The translations under genes were made by a program, and so were the position numbers. A DNA stretch of 50,839 nucleotides from CAZGUX01 sp046160045 (lineage in GTDB: Bacteria; Acidobacteriota; Terriglobia; Bryobacterales; Bryobacteraceae), in assembly GCA_046160045.1 (NCBI GenBank), contig JBJXGR010000505.1, forward strand, positions 1-50,839, read 5' to 3'. Each line of letters begins with the position of its first letter. Within the stretch, counting starts at the first letter, position 1. Positions 1 to 8,516 of the stretch are shown here, piece after piece. Under the pieces are notes generated by a model that saw nothing but the letters and a program-made list of their open reading frames with translations, had not been told where the DNA came from and searched no databases.

Positions 1-554
1 TTGAAGTCGTTGAACCGTTTGGCCGTTCTCAGGTTCGTGCCTTTGGCTTCGTTCACCAGCAAACCGTCCTTGACGGTCCAATGACTGTCGGCCGGATTGC
101 CGATCGGCTCCCATCCGTCCAGATTCCTGCCGTTGAACATCGGTTCCGGCTTCGTCCACATCTTCGGAATGGGACGCTTCAGTGCGGGCGCGCGCAAACC
201 GGTCAGGGGAATGGTGTCGGCGCCTCGTTTCAGGATCCCCGTGAGTTTGGTGCCGGCGGCATCGAGTTCCCACGTCGTCGCAGCGTGTTTGGCCGAGGCG
301 CCCGAGACGGCCAGCGTCAGATGTGAACCGTTCACCTTGAAGTCCCGGATCTGGTAAACATTGCCACCCGTGGGCTGATACCACACCTCCAGGGCGCCGT
401 TTTTCTCGCTGATGCCCAGCCAGGCAGCGCGCGTGCTGGTAGGCATCGTGATGTTGAAGTTCCACCTTCCAACGAAAGGGCTGGCGCTTTTCTGCGAGAA
501 GCCGGGTCCCGTGAGGGTGAACAGGATCAGCGGAACGGCCACAAGTTGCTTCAT
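1..554 (-). CDS. exported DUF1080 (3-keto-disaccharide hydrolase-like) protein, partial
   Basis: Reading from ATG at 554 down to the window edge gives 184 uninterrupted codons, so the 3' end lies outside the window. The first 20 residues are a Sec-type signal peptide (MKQLVAVPLILFTLTGPGFS). Residues about 28-115 look like a small beta-rich domain, and from residue 140 the DUF1080 hallmark FNGRNLDGWEP begins, followed by WTVKDGLLVNEA. This family is a laminin-G-like fold now linked to hydrolysis of 3-keto-glycosides in the periplasm. The call rests on the start of the domain only, and the catalytic part is missing. It is divergent from the XRE pseudogene. Confidence 0.8.
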   Translation of the reverse strand, partial: MKQLVAVPLILFTLTGPGFSQKSASPFVGRWNFNITMPTSTRAAWLGISEKNGALEVWYQPTGGNVYQIRDFKVNGSHLTLAVSGASAKHAATTWELDAAGTKLTGILKRGADTIPLTGLRAPALKRPIPKMWTKPEPMFNGRNLDGWEPIGNPADSHWTVKDGLLVNEAKGTNLRTAKRFNDF

Positions 555-604
555 GATGCGCACTCTTGTTCATCTTAGTGATTCGTAGGGCGGAGCGGAA
601 TCGC

Positions 605-953
605 ATGGACACAGCGGAGCAGGAATCCTCAGGTAAGCGTGGAGCCGCAATCCGCGGCAGCTACCAAGGGATGATCCGGCACCTGGAGGAAGAAGTCCGC
701 GAGTACGACCAACTGAAATGTGGTAACGTTTCGTTGCCCAGCGTTGATCGACTCGACGAGATCGCGCCGTTCATTGTGAGGATTCGCATTGCAAAAGGTG
801 TCTCACAAGCAGAACTGGCCAGGCGATTGGCCGTGAGCAAACAGGTGATCAGCAAGGTATGAGGAGAATGAGTATCAGGCCGTGAGTATCACCAGGCTCC
901 AGGAAGTCCTGGATGCTCTCGGCGTGAAGGCTCGAACGACTCTGACTGCCTAA
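605..953 (+). pseudogene. XRE-family HTH regulator, frameshifted
   Basis: The start ATG at 605 has GGAG nine bases upstream. The first frame encodes an N-terminal helical region (HLEEEVREYDQL) and the beginning of a Cro/C1 helix-turn-helix (VSQAELARRLAVSKQVISKV), then stops at 860. One base out of frame, the rest of the domain continues (EENEYQAVSITRLQEVLDALGV) to TAA at 951-953. Removing one G near 856-858 restores a continuous protein of about 115 residues with the family's usual SKYEENEY sequence. The architecture resembles HigA-type antitoxins and orphan regulators. The indel may be real decay or a sequencing error. Confidence 0.75.
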
Positions 954-1028
954 GCCGGTGGGCGCCCTGCTCGCACAGGCGGGGCGATGGATGCTATTCT
1001 TCCGGTGCAAGCCTTCGACGCGGAAAGC

Positions 1029-1325
1029 ATGACCACCATCGTGAAAGAGAAAACGCCCCTGACGGTACCCGTGGCCATCCAACGTCGCGCAGGCATCGCC
1101 GCGGGCGACCAAGTGGAGTTCAAGGTCACGCGCGGGGCAATCATCATCGAAACGGTTCCTGAACCTTCTTCATATAAACCCACGCGTGCGGAGCTTGCGG
1201 CCATCCGTAAGGGCGAAGCGCAGATCGCACGCGGCGAGCACTCGACCTTGACCAATCTCCTCAATGACATGGACAGTCATCGTCGCAAGAGCGGCCGCAA
1301 AGCAACTCGCAAGCTTCCCGCCTAA
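1029..1325 (+). CDS. AbrB/MazE-type antitoxin
   Basis: This is a protein of about 98 residues. Its first half (MTTIVKEKTPLTVPVAIQRR, then AGIAAGDQVEFKV) is a swapped-hairpin AbrB/SpoVT DNA-binding domain with the typical VPVAIQRRAGI strand-turn and GDQVEF motif. The C-terminal half is charged and probably binds the toxin. I prefer ATG 1029 over 987 because the domain begins there, although an upstream start in the same frame is possible. It overlaps the next gene by 62 bases, an unusually long overlap for such pairs. It would normally repress its own operon. Confidence 0.75.
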   Translation: MTTIVKEKTPLTVPVAIQRRAGIAAGDQVEFKVTRGAIIIETVPEPSSYKPTRAELAAIRKGEAQIARGEHSTLTNLLNDMDSHRRKSGRKATRKLPA

Positions 1326-1521
1326 AGACCAAGCCAGGATCATCGAGGCACTGATGGCGATGGAGGCTGATCCTTATTCGGGCGACACGATCAGACCGGA
1401 AGGCGCTGACAAGCGTTGGCGTCGTAGGGTCGGCAGTTACCGGATCTTCTTCAGCATCGACGCTCTCGCGAAGATCGCAGCGGTCAGCGCTCTGGTTCGC
1501 CGCACGTCAGCGACGTATTAA
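1264..1521 (+). CDS. RelE/ParE-type toxin
   Basis: This is an 85-residue RelE/ParE-superfamily protein. It starts MTWTVIVARAAAKQLASFPP (the usual strand-helix opening in which the residues after the first helix pack on the antitoxin). Its core RWRRRVGSYRIFFSID matches the RelE WRxRvGxYRiiy strand. Such toxins cleave mRNA on the ribosome or poison gyrase, and the sequence alone does not say which. The start codon lies inside the antitoxin gene, so translation is probably coupled. The gene converges on cobT with 30 bases between the stops. Confidence 0.8.
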   Translation: MTWTVIVARAAAKQLASFPPKDQARIIEALMAMEADPYSGDTIRPEGADKRWRRRVGSYRIFFSIDALAKIAAVSALVRRTSATY

Positions 1522-1551
1522 AGCCCATTCGCCTGGACGCAACCAGTCCTA

Positions 1552-2583
1552 CTACCCCTTATCGCTAACCCCCGCTTCGGCGAACGTCGACATCTCGCGG
1601 TAGAGCCGCACGGCCGAATCCAGAATCTGCAGGGCCAACGCCGCGCCGGTGCCTTCCCCCAGCCTCAGGTCGAGATCGAGAATCGGGCGGGCTTTGAGAA
1701 AACTCAGCATGCGGCTATGCGCCTGTTCGGCCGAGCGGTGCGAGAACAGAACATAATCGATGACGTTCGCCGACAGACCGTGGGCTACTAACGCCGCCGA
1801 GGACGCGATGAAGCCATCCACCACCACGGGCAGGCGCGATTCGGCTGCGCCCAGCAGGAAGCCCGCGATCATCGCGATCTCGAATCCGCCCACTGCCTGG
1901 AGCACTCCGACCGGATCGGCCGGATTCGGGCGATGAAGATCGAGCGCTCGCGAGATCACATCGGCCTTGCGCCGCAAGCCTGAGTCGTCCAGTCCAGCGC
2001 CGCGCCCAACCGAGAGGTCGGGCGTGAGGCCGCCAAAGACCGATAGCAGCGCCGCCGCCGACGTTGTGTTCCCGATACCCATCTCGCCGACGCCGCAGAT
2101 ATCGAATCGGGCCTTGGCGTCCTTCGCCAGTGCCGCGCCGCGTTCAATCGCTTCTTCGGCCTGATCGCAGCGCATCGCGGGCTCCCAGGCGAAGTTGCCG
2201 GTCCCGCGAGCGATCTTGCGATCGACCACGCCCGCTTCGACGGGTGCGTCCACTCCTGCATCGACAATCATGTGGGTGATGGCCGCCTGGCGGCAGAGCA
2301 CGTTGATGGCGGCGCCGCCCCGCAGGAAGTTCTTCACCATCTGCGCGGTCACCGACGACGGATACGGACTCACGCCCTCTGCCGCGACGCCGTGATCGGC
2401 GCAGAACACATACAGTCCCTTCCGTTCTACAGACGGCATCGGGTCGTCCGCAATCAGGGCCAGTTGCACCACCAGTTCTTCCAGCCTTCCGAGACTGCCG
2501 CGCGGCTTGGTCAACGAGTCCCAGCGCGCGGTCACCTGGTTCTTGACGGCCTCCGAAACGAGAACGGGGATGTCAAAGTTCAC
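1552..2583 (-). CDS. cobT: nicotinate-nucleotide--dimethylbenzimidazole phosphoribosyltransferase
   Basis: This 343-residue protein is the usual length for CobT, which transfers phosphoribose from nicotinate mononucleotide to dimethylbenzimidazole to make alpha-ribazole phosphate for the lower ligand of cobalamin. Visible family landmarks include the N-terminal LTKPRGSLGRLEELVVQLA, CADHGVAAEGVSPYP, GEMGIGNTTSAAA, and near the C terminus LRLGEGTGAALAL, which carries the catalytic glutamate. It is the last gene of a four-gene minus-strand operon. Its ATG lies 11 bases inside the end of cobC, which points to translational coupling. Confidence 0.95.
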   Translation of the reverse strand: MNFDIPVLVSEAVKNQVTARWDSLTKPRGSLGRLEELVVQLALIADDPMPSVERKGLYVFCADHGVAAEGVSPYPSSVTAQMVKNFLRGGAAINVLCRQAAITHMIVDAGVDAPVEAGVVDRKIARGTGNFAWEPAMRCDQAEEAIERGAALAKDAKARFDICGVGEMGIGNTTSAAALLSVFGGLTPDLSVGRGAGLDDSGLRRKADVISRALDLHRPNPADPVGVLQAVGGFEIAMIAGFLLGAAESRLPVVVDGFIASSAALVAHGLSANVIDYVLFSHRSAEQAHSRMLSFLKARPILDLDLRLGEGTGAALALQILDSAVRLYREMSTFAEAGVSDKG

Positions 2584-3091
2584 AACGAATCACCTCGCAG
2601 TACTCTTGTTGGAAAGTGAGCGGGTCAACGCCGTTCAACATCTGCGCGATGGCCGAATTCACCACCATGTGCGCCACCACCGCGGCGGGGAAGGGCCCGT
2701 GTTTGACGGTTTCGAGAGCGCGTGCGACCCGCTGCGAGAAGTCCGGCCACGTCTCGCCCCCGGGCGGGGTGACGGTCATCCAGGCGTGCACCTTTCGCTC
2801 GGCGACTTCGGGATAGTGCGTCTCAATCTCGGTCCAGGTCAGCCCTTCCCATTCGCCGAACGACATCTCGCGCAGGCCGTCGAGCAGCACGGGCGGCGCA
2901 CCGCAGGGAATGACCTGGGCGGTCTCGTGCGCGCGTCTCAGCGGGCTCGAATAGACACGAGCCGCCTTCAGCGTGCCGAGTTTCCGATCAGCGTCGGAGC
3001 GGCCGCGGTCGCTCAGCCCGGGATCGGTGCTTCCCAGAAACACGCCGCGCAGGGTGGGTTCGGCGTGTCGAATCAGGTACAGGGTGGTCAT
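2573..3091 (-). CDS. cobC: alpha-ribazole phosphatase (histidine phosphatase family)
   Basis: This is a 172-residue phosphoglycerate-mutase-like phosphatase. The phosphohistidine motif is LIRHAEP near residue 8, with ARVYSSPLRRAHETA and EMSFGEWEGLTW further on and the second catalytic His in VVAHMVVNS. In this context it should remove the phosphate from alpha-ribazole phosphate or adenosylcobalamin phosphate. The open frame extends far upstream, but ATG 3091 overlaps the cobS stop as ATGA and begins exactly at the domain, so the longer frame is not real coding sequence. Confidence 0.88.
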   Translation of the reverse strand: MTTLYLIRHAEPTLRGVFLGSTDPGLSDRGRSDADRKLGTLKAARVYSSPLRRAHETAQVIPCGAPPVLLDGLREMSFGEWEGLTWTEIETHYPEVAERKVHAWMTVTPPGGETWPDFSQRVARALETVKHGPFPAAVVAHMVVNSAIAQMLNGVDPLTFQQEYCEVIRCEL

Positions 3092-3792
3092 GCCAGCAGA
3101 ATCAGAAACACGGTCTCGCCCACGACCGCGGCCGCTCCAAAGCAATCCCCGGTGACGCCCCCAAGACGCCTGTGAAACCATGCCCGCGCCGCCAGCAAGA
3201 CCAGAGCCTGGCTGCCCAAAAGAAGACAAGCCGCCCAAGGCACCAGCAGGAGAGCGGCGGCGCCGCCTTGCAGGATCGCCAGCAGCGCGGCGCCTCGTGT
3301 GGCCGAGCGTATGAAGTCCGCGCCCAGGCCTTCGCCCGCGGGTTGCGAGATCGCGGCCAGGGCCACCATCGTCGTGCGCGACAGGACGCACGCGACGGCG
3401 AGTCCTTCCGGCGAGCGCAACGCCGCGATCGCCTGCCAACGAAATAGCAGACTGATCACCAGGGCGAGAACACCGTACGCACCCACCCGGCTGTCCTTCA
3501 TGATTTCGTGCATCCGTTCCCTGGATCGGTTGGCGCGAATCGCGTCGGCGATGTCCGCCAGGCCGTCTTCGTGCAGGCCGCCGGTGATCGCGATCAGAAA
3601 CAGGAGCGGGAACAGCGCGGCGAGAGCATCGGAAAACCACACGTGGGCCGCGATCCAGAGGCCCGCCGCGGCGCCGCCAATCAGCAATCCCACCAGCGGG
3701 AAGAACGCGCCGCACTCACCGGGCGGCGCCGTCGCCGTGCGAATCGGGATCACGGTAAGGAACTGCACAGCTCCCAGGAATCGCCGCATCAT
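3088..3792 (-). CDS. cobS: adenosylcobinamide-GDP ribazoletransferase
   Basis: This is a 234-residue integral membrane protein with at least five hydrophobic segments. It starts MMRRFLGAVQFLTVIPI, the classical CobS opening, and holds the GGLHEDGLADIADAI motif whose acidic residues bind metal. It joins adenosylcobinamide-GDP to alpha-ribazole (phosphate). I chose ATG 3792 because it overlaps the cbiB stop codon (ATGA). The next gene overlaps its own stop in the same way. No cobU/cobP activation gene is present in the window. Confidence 0.93.
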   Translation of the reverse strand: MMRRFLGAVQFLTVIPIRTATAPPGECGAFFPLVGLLIGGAAAGLWIAAHVWFSDALAALFPLLFLIAITGGLHEDGLADIADAIRANRSRERMHEIMKDSRVGAYGVLALVISLLFRWQAIAALRSPEGLAVACVLSRTTMVALAAISQPAGEGLGADFIRSATRGAALLAILQGGAAALLLVPWAACLLLGSQALVLLAARAWFHRRLGGVTGDCFGAAAVVGETVFLILLA

Positions 3793-4727
3793 GCCCACTC
3801 CCACGGCAGCCACCATGACAGGATCGCGACAAACAGGAGGCTCGAAACATACAGCAGCCTCCGTGTTCCGGCGAAGGCTCGCGCGTCCAACGGGTGGATC
3901 GGATCGCCGAGGTATTCCTTCCAGCTGGAGATCCCGCCGTAGAAGTTGAGCCCGCCCAACCGGACTCCCAGCGCTCCCGCCACGGCCGCCTCCGGATAGC
4001 CGGAGTTCGGACTCGGCTGCCGGTGCGCATCGCGCAGCGTCACTCGAACGGAGCGGGCTGCATTTTTCGCGGTCACGAGCGCCGCCAGCCAGACCAGGCC
4101 CGCCGACAACCGTGCCGGGACAAAGTTGGCCGCGTCGTCCATCCGCGCGGACGCCCAGCCGAACTCGCGATACCGCTGGTTCCGGTAGCCCACCATGCTG
4201 TCGAGCGTATTGACGGCCTTATAAGCGGCCATCGCGGCCGGCCCGCCGAGCGCCAGGTAGAACAGCGGCGCGATCACGGCGTCGCTCAGGTTCTCCGCTA
4301 CCGTCTCGATCGCGGCCCTGACGATCTCTGGCTCATCCAGAGCCAGCGTATCCCGGCCAACAATCATCGAGAGGCGGGAGCGCGCTCCTTCAAGATCTCC
4401 CGCCCGCAAACGCCCGATGACCCGAGCGGCTTCCAGGTCGAGTCCGCGTAAAGCGAGGAGCGAGAAGATCCAGTAGATGTTCGCCCATGGCTGTGGGAGC
4501 CAGGCGGCGGTGGCCAGAACCACGGTCACCGCAACCGCGATCGTGGATACCGCGAACCCGAGACCTGCCCAGCGCAGCGGCATCCCGGTCGAGCGCCACA
4601 TCCCCTCCCACTTTCCGGTCGTCCAGCCGAGACCCCGGACCGGATGCGGCAGCCATCCCGGGTCGGCGAAGAGAAGATCCAGCGCCACTCCAGCCAGCAA
4701 CTGAAGCGAGGTCACTCGGACAGGCAT
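3789..4727 (-). CDS. cbiB: adenosylcobinamide-phosphate synthase
   Basis: This 312-residue membrane protein attaches aminopropanol phosphate to adenosylcobyric acid (CbiB/CobD family). Key stretches are LDLLFADPGWLPHPVRGLG at the N terminus, the central ETVAENLSDAVIAPLFYLAL, YKAVNTLDSMVGYRN, and the C-terminal GAVAGALGVRLGG-like region (AAVAGALGVRLGGLNFYGG). ATG 4727 fits the family start; the open frame runs a further 23 codons upstream without similarity. It is first in the cob operon. The 69-base gap to the divergent permease gene holds the promoters, and I see no cobalamin riboswitch there. Confidence 0.93.
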   Translation of the reverse strand: MPVRVTSLQLLAGVALDLLFADPGWLPHPVRGLGWTTGKWEGMWRSTGMPLRWAGLGFAVSTIAVAVTVVLATAAWLPQPWANIYWIFSLLALRGLDLEAARVIGRLRAGDLEGARSRLSMIVGRDTLALDEPEIVRAAIETVAENLSDAVIAPLFYLALGGPAAMAAYKAVNTLDSMVGYRNQRYREFGWASARMDDAANFVPARLSAGLVWLAALVTAKNAARSVRVTLRDAHRQPSPNSGYPEAAVAGALGVRLGGLNFYGGISSWKEYLGDPIHPLDARAFAGTRRLLYVSSLLFVAILSWWLPWEWA

Positions 4728-4796
4728 CGGTGAGATCGGGCGTGTGAACCTGGAGCGTAGCACGTTTGGGCAGTGCGATAATCCTTTAGACCACAA

Positions 4797-5846
4797 ATGG
4801 ATGAACGGCGCGCCACTCTCTTCTTTCTAGTAGCCCTCACCGGCATCGCACTCTACTTCTGCTACCTCATCGCCGCGCCGTTCCTGACGCCCGTTCTGTA
4901 CGCAGCGATGATGGCCGTCGTCTGCTATCCGCTGCATAACGGGCTGTTGAGGCGGCTGCGCCGGCCCACCCTGACGGCGACGATCTCGACGCTGTTTGTG
5001 CTTTTCGCGATCCTGATCCCGATCGCCGTCCTGATCACCGGCATCGCGCACGAACTCGCACTTCTGAAGGCAGTCCTCCACGATCGTTCAAGCGGTGACT
5101 GGACGGGAGCGGCAGGCGAGATCGGTGAAAGGGTCCTTCGTTTCACCGGCCGGTGGGTGGACCTGTCGCAATTCGACCTGCGCGGCGCAATCGTCCAGCG
5201 CCTTCAGGCGGTAAGCGCTTATATCCTGTCGAAGGCCGGCGCGGTCGTCGGCAATCTGACGTCGTTTGTCGGCGACGCCTTCATCGCTTTCTTTACACTC
5301 TTTTTCCTTTTCCGCGAAGGCAGCCACTTCCAGAGTTGGGCCGCCAGTCTGGTGCCTCTGCGGCGGCCTCAGTTCGACCGCCTTTTCCTCGGAATCAGCG
5401 ACACGCTGGCAGCGACCGTCCATGGGGGCCTGGCCGTTGCAGCCACGCAGGGTACGTTGATCGGCTTGGCCTTCTGGGTGCTTGGCCTCACCGCCCCCAT
5501 GGTCTGGGGGATCGCGGCCGCTCTGTTCTCACTGGTTCCTCTGGTGGGCAGCGCCGTTGTGTGGGTGCCAGGCGCGATCTACCTCTGGGCCACCGGGCAC
5601 TGGATCAAAGCGCTGATCCTGACCGTCTGGTCGACGCTGATCGTCGGATCCATCGACAATATTCTCCGCCCGCTTCTCATCCGCGGACGCGTGGAGCTTC
5701 ATACGCTGCCGTTGTTCTTTTCGCTGCTGGGAGGAGTCCAGGTGTTCGGCCTTCTCGGCGTGTTTGTCGGTCCTGTGGTGCTGGCGGTGACCATGACCCT
5801 CATCGACATGCTGCGCGAAGAGATGGGGGCCGGATCGGACTCCTGA
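4797..5846 (+). CDS. AI-2E family transporter (PerM/YdiK-like permease)
   Basis: This is a 349-residue polytopic protein with paired N-terminal membrane segments, a soluble middle region (about residues 80-150) and four or five C-terminal segments. That layout and the motifs YAAMMAVVCYPLHNGLLRR, FVGDAFIAFFTLFFLFREG and DNILRPLLIRGRVELHTLP fit the AI-2E transporter family. Members export varied solutes, including sodium in some species, and the substrate cannot be read from sequence. It is followed only 7 bases later by ligD on the same strand, so the two are probably cotranscribed, although no functional link is evident. Confidence 0.88.
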   Translation: MDERRATLFFLVALTGIALYFCYLIAAPFLTPVLYAAMMAVVCYPLHNGLLRRLRRPTLTATISTLFVLFAILIPIAVLITGIAHELALLKAVLHDRSSGDWTGAAGEIGERVLRFTGRWVDLSQFDLRGAIVQRLQAVSAYILSKAGAVVGNLTSFVGDAFIAFFTLFFLFREGSHFQSWAASLVPLRRPQFDRLFLGISDTLAATVHGGLAVAATQGTLIGLAFWVLGLTAPMVWGIAAALFSLVPLVGSAVVWVPGAIYLWATGHWIKALILTVWSTLIVGSIDNILRPLLIRGRVELHTLPLFFSLLGGVQVFGLLGVFVGPVVLAVTMTLIDMLREEMGAGSDS

Positions 5847-5853
5847 AACCGGA

Positions 5854-8397
5854 ATGCCGCTCAAGAAATACGGGGAGAAGCGCACCTTCGACAAAACCCC
5901 CGAACCGCCTCCGGCGGAGAAGTCGTCGCCGCAGGGAAATTTCTTCTGCGTGCAACGCCACCACGCGACCCGGCTTCATTACGACCTTCGTTTCGAGATC
6001 GAAGGCGTCCTGGCGTCCTGGGCGGTTCCCAAAGGTCCGACTCTGGTCCCGGGCGATAAGCGCCTCGCAGTGCACGTCGAAGACCATCCCCTCGACTACG
6101 GAAACTTCGAAGGCAACATCCCGAAAGGCAACTACGGCGCGGGCAGCGTGATGCTGTGGGATCGCGGCGTCTTTGAAGTCGCCGGCGACGCGATGCCCGC
6201 CCGCCTGCAGGTGGAGCGCGGCGACTTCAAGTTCCGGTTGAGCGGCGTCAAGTTGCGCGGCGAGTTTGCGCTTGTCCGCATGAAGTCCCGCGGCAAAGCC
6301 GACGAGTGGCTGCTGCTCAAGAAGAAAGACGCGGTCACCGACCCGGACTGGGATCCGGAGGATCACGCCTGGAGCGTCCTCACCGGGCGGACGCAGGAGG
6401 AGATCGCGGCTGGCCTCCCGCCCCGGCCGATGGCACAAGGCGCAAAGGGAAGACCTCTGCCCGAGCGCGCGGTGGAAGCGCCGATGCCGGATTCGATCGT
6501 TCCCATGAAGGCCACCCTGAGTGAGACGGTGCCCGCTTCCGGCGAATGGCTCTACGAGATCAAGTGGGACGGCATTCGAGCGCTCTGCTTTGTTCGCGAC
6601 GGCACGCTACGCATTGATTCGCGCAAAGGCAACTCGTGCGAACGTCAGTACCCCGAGTTCTCCGTCCTCCCCCGGCAGGTGAACGCGTCGAACGCGATTC
6701 TGGATGGTGAGATCGCCGTGCTCGACGACAAGGGTCGCCCCAACTTCGGCCTCATCCAGCCTCGGATCATGGCCAGCGACCCGAACGCCATCGCGAACCT
6801 GGCCCGCGCCCGGCCGGCCACGCTGTTTCTGTTCGATCTGATCTACCTGGATGGATTCGACCTCCGCGCCGTCCCCTTGCGAGAACGCAAGCGGCTACTG
6901 CGCGAGGTGGTCGCTCCCACACCCCAGATTCGGATCCCGGAGGATTTCGAGGAGGGCGAACTGCTTTTCCATGCCGCGAAAGAACAGGAACTCGAGGGGA
7001 TCGTCGCCAAGCGCGCCGACAGCCCCTATGAGCCCAGACGCAGCGACGCGTGGGTCAAAGTCAAGACCGTCGAAGAGCAGGATTTCGTCATCTGCGGTTG
7101 GCTCTCCGGCGAGCGGGACTACTTCGGCTCGCTGCTGCTTGGCGCGTTCAAGGATGGAAAGCTTGTCTACACCGGCAACGTCGGCAGCGGGTTCACCGGG
7201 AAGTTGATCGCCGAAGTATACCGTGCGCTCGAACCGCTGAAGACGGACAAGCCGGCCCTGGTCGATGTTCCGAAGCTCGCGGGCGAGATCACGTGGACCC
7301 GTCCGGAACTGGTGTGCAACGTCAAGTATGGGGCCTGGACGCACGAAAAGCGCCTCCGCGCGCCGGTCTTTCAGGGCCTGCGAATGGATGTTGAGCCGGG
7401 TGAATGCGTGCTCGATCCCGAGACCACCACCACCACCGCCGCGGTGAAGCCAGGGGTCCGCCCGCCCCTGATCACCGGCGCCCAGGAGCAGATGTTTGTC
7501 GCGGTCGAAGGGACGAGGTTGAAGTTCACCAACCTGAACAAAGTCTTCTGGCCGGACGAAGGCTACAACAAGCGCGACCTGATCAACTACTACGATGCCG
7601 TCGCCGACTGGCTCCTGCCGCACCTTCACGGACGGCCGCTGTCGCTCAAGCGCTACCCGAACGGGATCCGCGGCGACTACTTCTTTCAGAAGGATTCGCC
7701 GGAGAGCTTTCCCGAATGGCTGCGGTTTCTGGAAGTCCGCGACGAGGGGAAGACGATCCGCTACGTGCTGGCCGAAGACCGCGCCTCCCTCCTCTATCTG
7801 GCCAACCTGGGCTGCATCGACCAGAATCCCTGGATGAGCCGCGCAGGGTCGCTCGACAAGCCGGACTTCATCCTGATCGACCTGGATCCCTATGAGTGCC
7901 CATACGACAAAATCGTCGAAGCGGCGCAACTGGTTCACCGCAAACTGGACCTCCTTGGCCTGCAGGGTTACCCCAAGACGACCGGAGGCGATGGCATGCA
8001 CGTCTACATCCCGGTGGAGCCTCGATATACGTACGAACAGACCCGGCAGTTCGCCGAGATTCTGGGGGTGCTGGTGACGGGTGAGCGGCCGGAATTGTTC
8101 ACCACGCCCCGGTCCGTGTCGCGGCGGGTCAAGGGGCGCGTGTATTTCGACCACCAGCAGAACGGGCAAGGTAAGACGATCGCGGCGCCGTATGTCCCGC
8201 GCGCGCATCCCGGTGCGCCGGTGTCGGTGCCGCTCGACTGGAAAGAGGTAAAGAAGGGACTCACGCCGTCGCAGTTCCACATCCGCAACGCGCCGGAACG
8301 GTTTGCCCAAAAGGGCGACTTGTTCAAAGGCGTGCTGGAGAATCCGCAGCCGATCGAGCCCGCTCTGGAGCGTCTGGAGAAGTTGCTGCGCCCTTGA
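5854..8397 (+). CDS. ligD: multifunctional DNA ligase D (phosphoesterase-ligase-polymerase)
   Basis: This is an 847-residue LigD of non-homologous end joining. The domain order is 3'-phosphoesterase (about 1-180, with HHATRLHYDLRFE), ATP-dependent ligase (about 215-520; catalytic Lys237 in YEIKWDGIRAL) and primase-like polymerase (about 550-847, starting LKFTNLNKVFWP; metal-binding Asp676 and Asp678 in LIDLDP). This order is that of Pseudomonas-type LigD, not the mycobacterial POL-PE-LIG order. All three active sites look intact. Its usual partner Ku is not encoded in the window. A strong hairpin terminator follows 62 bases after the stop. Confidence 0.96.
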   Translation: MPLKKYGEKRTFDKTPEPPPAEKSSPQGNFFCVQRHHATRLHYDLRFEIEGVLASWAVPKGPTLVPGDKRLAVHVEDHPLDYGNFEGNIPKGNYGAGSVMLWDRGVFEVAGDAMPARLQVERGDFKFRLSGVKLRGEFALVRMKSRGKADEWLLLKKKDAVTDPDWDPEDHAWSVLTGRTQEEIAAGLPPRPMAQGAKGRPLPERAVEAPMPDSIVPMKATLSETVPASGEWLYEIKWDGIRALCFVRDGTLRIDSRKGNSCERQYPEFSVLPRQVNASNAILDGEIAVLDDKGRPNFGLIQPRIMASDPNAIANLARARPATLFLFDLIYLDGFDLRAVPLRERKRLLREVVAPTPQIRIPEDFEEGELLFHAAKEQELEGIVAKRADSPYEPRRSDAWVKVKTVEEQDFVICGWLSGERDYFGSLLLGAFKDGKLVYTGNVGSGFTGKLIAEVYRALEPLKTDKPALVDVPKLAGEITWTRPELVCNVKYGAWTHEKRLRAPVFQGLRMDVEPGECVLDPETTTTTAAVKPGVRPPLITGAQEQMFVAVEGTRLKFTNLNKVFWPDEGYNKRDLINYYDAVADWLLPHLHGRPLSLKRYPNGIRGDYFFQKDSPESFPEWLRFLEVRDEGKTIRYVLAEDRASLLYLANLGCIDQNPWMSRAGSLDKPDFILIDLDPYECPYDKIVEAAQLVHRKLDLLGLQGYPKTTGGDGMHVYIPVEPRYTYEQTRQFAEILGVLVTGERPELFTTPRSVSRRVKGRVYFDHQQNGQGKTIAAPYVPRAHPGAPVSVPLDWKEVKKGLTPSQFHIRNAPERFAQKGDLFKGVLENPQPIEPALERLEKLLRP

Positions 8398-8459
8398 TCC
8401 ACGGCTCCCAGACGTGGCGCACACTTCAAGACTTTAGTCCCCCTGTGGCAACCAAAAAG

Positions 8460-8495
8460 AAAAGGCCGCACCCCGGATTCGAGGTGCGGCCTTTT
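8460..8495. terminator. bidirectional rho-independent terminator
   Basis: A perfect 13-bp stem (arms 8460-8472 and 8483-8495, ten-base loop) has AAAA at its left foot and TTTT at its right foot. It can therefore end transcripts of ligD from the left and of groEL from the right. Confidence 0.9.
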
Positions 8496-8516
8496 GTGTG
8501 GTTCTTCGAGCGCGGT

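Noticed and set aside
2573..3715. A 380-residue extended CobC
   Set aside because: The extra N-terminal sequence is an out-of-frame reading of cobS. The ATGA overlap and the phosphatase motif place the start at 3091.
4728..4796. Cobalamin riboswitch upstream of the cob operon
   Set aside because: The gap is only 69 bases and shows no B12-box-like sequence; a cobalamin riboswitch needs about 200 bases.
6895..8424. A 509-codon open frame antisense to ligD
   Set aside because: It is the complement of a conserved ligase/polymerase sequence, with no recognisable product.
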